This document shows positions 15,359 through 17,583 of a stretch of 17,583 bases of DNA, one piece after another. The DNA is from Pseudomonadota bacterium (GTDB lineage: Bacteria > Pseudomonadota > Alphaproteobacteria > Rhizobiales > Xanthobacteraceae). Position 1 is the stretch's first letter, and the number at the start of each line of letters is the position of its first letter. The notes beneath the pieces were generated by a model. The model worked only from the letters and a program-made list of their open reading frames with translations, made no database searches and was not told the origin of the DNA. The stretch is from NCBI GenBank assembly GCA_023404705.1, contig JAEYAU010000231.1, positions 1 to 17,583 of the forward strand, in the 5' to 3' direction. Made by a program: the position numbers and the translations under genes.

Positions 15359-16599
15359 TGCACCCGGCAGTGACCAACGGCAGCTACGACATTGCCCGCA
15401 TTCGCGAGGATTTCCCGATCCTCGACATGAAGGTGTACGGCAAGCCGCTGGTCTATCTCGACAACGCGGCTTCGGCGCAGAAGCCGAAGCAGGTGCTCGA
15501 CCGCCTGCAGCAGGCCTACACCTCCGAATACGCCAATGTGCACCGCGGCCTTCACTTCCTGGCCAATGCCGCGACCGAAGGCTACGAGGGCGCGCGCGAG
15601 AAGGTGAGGGCCTTCCTCAACGCCGAGCGCGCCGAGGAGATCATTTTCACCCGCAACGTGACCGAAGCGATCAACCTGGTCGCAAGCTCGTTCGCGGGCG
15701 AGCGCATCAAGCCGGGCGACGAAATCGTGCTCTCGATCATGGAGCACCACTCCAACATCGTGCCGTGGCATTTCCTGCGCGAGCGCCAGGGCGCGGTGAT
15801 CAAGTGGGCGCCGGTCGACGAGGACGGCAACTTCCTCATCGACGAGTTCGAGAAGCTGCTGACTGACCGCACGCGCATGGTCGCGATCACCCAGATGTCG
15901 AATGCGCTTGGGACGATTGTCCCCATCAAGGAGGTGGTGCGGCTCGCCAAGGCGCGCGGCATCCCCGTGATGGTGGACGGCGCCCAGGCTGCCGTGCATC
16001 TCGACATCGATGTGCGCGACATCGGCTGCGACTTCTACGCCTTCACGGGCCACAAGCTCTACGGGCCGACCGGCATAGGCGTGCTCTGGGGCAAGTATGA
16101 TCTGCTCGCCAACATGCGCCCGTTCAACGGCGGCGGCGAGATGATCCGCGAGGTCTTCGAGGATCGCATCACTTATGGCGAGCCGCCGCACCGCTTCGAG
16201 GCCGGCACGCCGCCCATCGTGCAGGCGATCGGCCTCGGCGCCGCCATCGACTACGTCAACTCGGTCGGCAAGGCGCGCATCCGCGCGCACGAGGACAAGC
16301 TGGTCAAATACGCCCATGAGCGCCTGCGCGAGATCAACTCGCTGCGCATCATCGGCACGGCGCGGGACAAGGGCGCGATCGTCTCCTTCGAGCTCAAGAA
16401 CGCGCATCCGCACGACGTCGCGACCGTGATCGACCGCACCGGCGTCGCGGTGCGCGCCGGCACCCATTGCGCCATGCCGCTGCTCGCCCGCTACGGCGTG
16501 ACCGCGACCTGCCGCGCCTCGTTTGCGATGTACAACACCACCTCGGAGGTCGACCGCCTTGCCGAGGCACTGATCAAGGCACAGGATCTGTTCGCATGA
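15358..16599 (+). CDS. sufS: Class II cysteine desulfurase SufS
   Basis: This 413-residue PLP enzyme provides persulfide sulfur to the SUF scaffold. Motifs: 'KPLVYLDNAASAQKP' near the N-terminus, 'NVHRGLHFLA', 'EHHSNIVPW', 'MVDGAQA', the PLP lysine Lys233 in 'TGHKLYGPTG', and the active Cys371 in 'RAGTHCAMPLL'. The short cysteine loop is diagnostic of class II SufS rather than IscS. Class II enzymes normally need a SufE or SufU partner for high activity, and neither gene is in this window. The start ATG 15358 overlaps the sufD stop and its own stop overlaps the sufT start (ATGA), so translation is probably coupled through sufD-S-T. Confidence 0.97.
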   Translation: MHPAVTNGSYDIARIREDFPILDMKVYGKPLVYLDNAASAQKPKQVLDRLQQAYTSEYANVHRGLHFLANAATEGYEGAREKVRAFLNAERAEEIIFTRNVTEAINLVASSFAGERIKPGDEIVLSIMEHHSNIVPWHFLRERQGAVIKWAPVDEDGNFLIDEFEKLLTDRTRMVAITQMSNALGTIVPIKEVVRLAKARGIPVMVDGAQAAVHLDIDVRDIGCDFYAFTGHKLYGPTGIGVLWGKYDLLANMRPFNGGGEMIREVFEDRITYGEPPHRFEAGTPPIVQAIGLGAAIDYVNSVGKARIRAHEDKLVKYAHERLREINSLRIIGTARDKGAIVSFELKNAHPHDVATVIDRTGVAVRAGTHCAMPLLARYGVTATCRASFAMYNTTSEVDRLAEALIKAQDLFA

Positions 16600-16979
16600 C
16601 CGAGGACGTGAAGACCCCGACTGCCACGACCGAGCCGGCGGCCGCCGGCGGGGCCTCGATTCCGGCCGACGAGATCGCGCGCATGACCGACGAGATCGTC
16701 AACGCGCTCAAGACCGTCTACGACCCCGAGATCCCGGCCGACATCTACGAGCTCGGCCTGATCTACCGCGTCGACATCGCGGACGACCGCGCCGTGACCG
16801 TCGACATGACGCTGACGACGCCGAACTGCCCCTCCGCGCAGGAGCTGCCGATCATGGTCGAGAACGCGGTGGCGAGCGTCGCCGGCGTCGGGCCCGTCAC
16901 CGTGAATGTCGTCTGGGACCCGCCGTGGGATCAGAGCCGCATGTCCGACGAGGCCCGCGTCGTCCTCAACATGTGGTGA
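16596..16979 (+). CDS. sufT: SufT, DUF59/MIP18-family Fe-S maturation protein
   Basis: The 127-residue product starts at ATG 16596, four bases inside the end of sufS. An upstream in-frame extension to 16467 lies wholly within sufS and is not credible. After a low-complexity Ala/Thr/Pro leader (about residues 1-25) comes the DUF59 domain: 'DPEIPADIYELGLIYRVDI' (43-61), the conserved cysteine in 'TTPNCPSAQELP' (72-83), and the C-terminal 'VWDPPWDQSRMSDEARVVL'. SufT-type proteins help mature Fe-S proteins, especially under high demand (established in Staphylococcus aureus; related to eukaryotic MIP18/CIA2). Its position between sufS and sufA fits delivery of clusters made by SufBCD. Confidence 0.93.
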   Translation: MTEDVKTPTATTEPAAAGGASIPADEIARMTDEIVNALKTVYDPEIPADIYELGLIYRVDIADDRAVTVDMTLTTPNCPSAQELPIMVENAVASVAGVGPVTVNVVWDPPWDQSRMSDEARVVLNMW

Positions 16980-17081
16980 GTTGCGGAGAGGTCCGGAACT
17001 CCCCAAATAGACAAGCAGGGCGACTCTGATATCCTGATTTCGCCAGTGTTTGTAACGGTTTGAAACTGCCTATTCGCGGGC

Positions 17082-17130
17082 GCGCATGATCCCAAAAAGT
17101 GGGAACCGGTTTTCGGAAAAGATCATGCGC
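17082..17130. repeat. 49-bp palindromic repeat between sufT and sufA
   Basis: GCGCATGATC (17082-17091) and GATCATGCGC (17121-17130) are perfect inverted 10-mers. The interior contains AGTGGGAACC and the self-complementary AACCGGTT, a pattern I recall as a frequently dispersed repeat in Bradyrhizobium/Rhodopseudomonas-type genomes. It ends 12-23 nt before the sufA ribosome-binding site and would make a hairpin in the suf transcript. Confidence 0.8.
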
Positions 17131-17153
17131 CCTCAAGAGGGCGAGGAGAGATG

Positions 17154-17534
17154 ATGGCAAGCCCCCGGCCGAGACCTCAGGTGATGCGCCTCTCCGAGGC
17201 CGCGGCCACGCGCATCAAGGCCATCATGGCCAATGCGGACAAGCCCTTCATCGGCGTGCGCGTCGGCGTGAAGAACGGCGGCTGCGCCGGCATGTCCTAC
17301 ACCATGGAATATGCCGAGGAGATCCGGCCGCTCGACGAGGTGGTCGAGGATAAGGGCGTGAAGCTGCTCATCGATCCCAAGGCCGTGCTGTTCCTGCTCG
17401 GCACCGAGATGGACTACAAGACCGACAAGCTCTCGGCGCAGTTCGTGTTCAACAACCCGAACCAGACCTCGGCCTGCGGCTGCGGCGAGTCCGTGCAGCT
17501 GACGCCCGCGAAGGACCCGGCTGAGGCGCACTAG
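17154..17534 (+). CDS. sufA: A-type Fe-S carrier protein SufA (HesB/IscA family)
   Basis: A-type carriers accept clusters from the scaffold and pass them to apo-enzymes. Starting at ATG 17154, which is spaced correctly after GAGGAGAG (17142-17149), the product is 126 residues; ATG 17151 adds one residue. The three ligand cysteines of the family are present: one in 'NGGCAGMSY' and two in 'SACGCGESV' near the C-terminus. The start of the domain reads 'MRLSEAAATRIKAIMA'. It is the last suf gene seen. A 171-bp gap containing a palindromic repeat separates it from sufT, so it may be less tightly coupled to the upstream genes or have its own promoter, which I could not identify. Only 49 bp of unassigned sequence follow. 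Confidence 0.95.
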   Translation: MASPRPRPQVMRLSEAAATRIKAIMANADKPFIGVRVGVKNGGCAGMSYTMEYAEEIRPLDEVVEDKGVKLLIDPKAVLFLLGTEMDYKTDKLSAQFVFNNPNQTSACGCGESVQLTPAKDPAEAH

Positions 17535-17583
17535 TTCGTCGCATCGGCAACTCATCCGCAATCGCAGCCTTCATTCCGTCACC

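Noticed and set aside
15205..16467. 420-codon open frame antisense to sufS
   Set aside because: This is the same artefact: a low-complexity Arg/Ala/Asp/His product opposite an unmistakable SufS.

Overview
The window is GC-rich DNA with a uniformly high-GC third codon position. It most resembles an alphaproteobacterium of the Hyphomicrobiales (Bradyrhizobium / Rhodopseudomonas / Pseudolabrys-like). Four things support this: the suf operon layout (class I cysteine desulfurase, then sufB-C-D-S-T-A), an Irr-type iron-control palindrome upstream of it, a Bug/TctC periplasmic binding protein, and two kinds of palindromic intergenic repeat of a style common in this group. The genus is inferred from general knowledge, not from a database search.

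Layout. 1-390 (+): C-terminal end of an AsmA/DUF3971-like envelope protein. 514-1188 (-): small secreted Ser/Thr-rich protein with Lys clusters and a Gln tail, unrecognised. 1189-1676: 488 bp divergent non-coding region. 1677-4244 (+): membrane-bound HAMP-PAS-GGDEF-EAL cyclic-di-GMP protein. 4272-5525 (-): tyrS. 5631-5912 (+): DUF4031 protein. 5916-6377 (-): group III truncated haemoglobin. 6499-7287 (-): enoyl-CoA hydratase/crotonase. 7446-8411 (+): Bug/TctC solute-binding protein. 8415-9416 (-) and 9453-10115 (-): membrane-anchored M28 peptidase and an alpha/beta hydrolase, probably co-transcribed. 10381-17534 (+): a seven-gene SUF iron-sulfur assembly operon.

The SUF operon is the functional core. 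Two cysteine desulfurases of different classes (SSGSACSSG-loop and RAGTHCA-loop types) would supply persulfide sulfur. SufB, SufC and SufD form the scaffold/ATPase complex. SufT (DUF59) and the A-type carrier SufA act in later maturation and delivery. No SufE or SufU sulfur acceptor and no Rrf2/IscR/SufR regulator gene is present in the window. A perfect 19-bp interrupted palindrome matching the Irr 'ICE' operator overlaps the start point of a predicted promoter upstream of the operon, so iron- or haem-dependent control by Irr is the leading hypothesis. sufC-D-S-T are coupled by 1-4 bp overlaps. The sufB-sufC and sufT-sufA junctions are each opened by a palindromic repeat that would form a strong hairpin in the mRNA.

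Most of the window is ordinary housekeeping and metabolic content. I do not see a clearly new multi-gene system. The observations most worth following are the Irr-like operator geometry, the hairpin repeats inside the suf operon, the odd low-complexity secreted protein, and short perfect palindromes in the leaders of the haemoglobin gene and tyrS.
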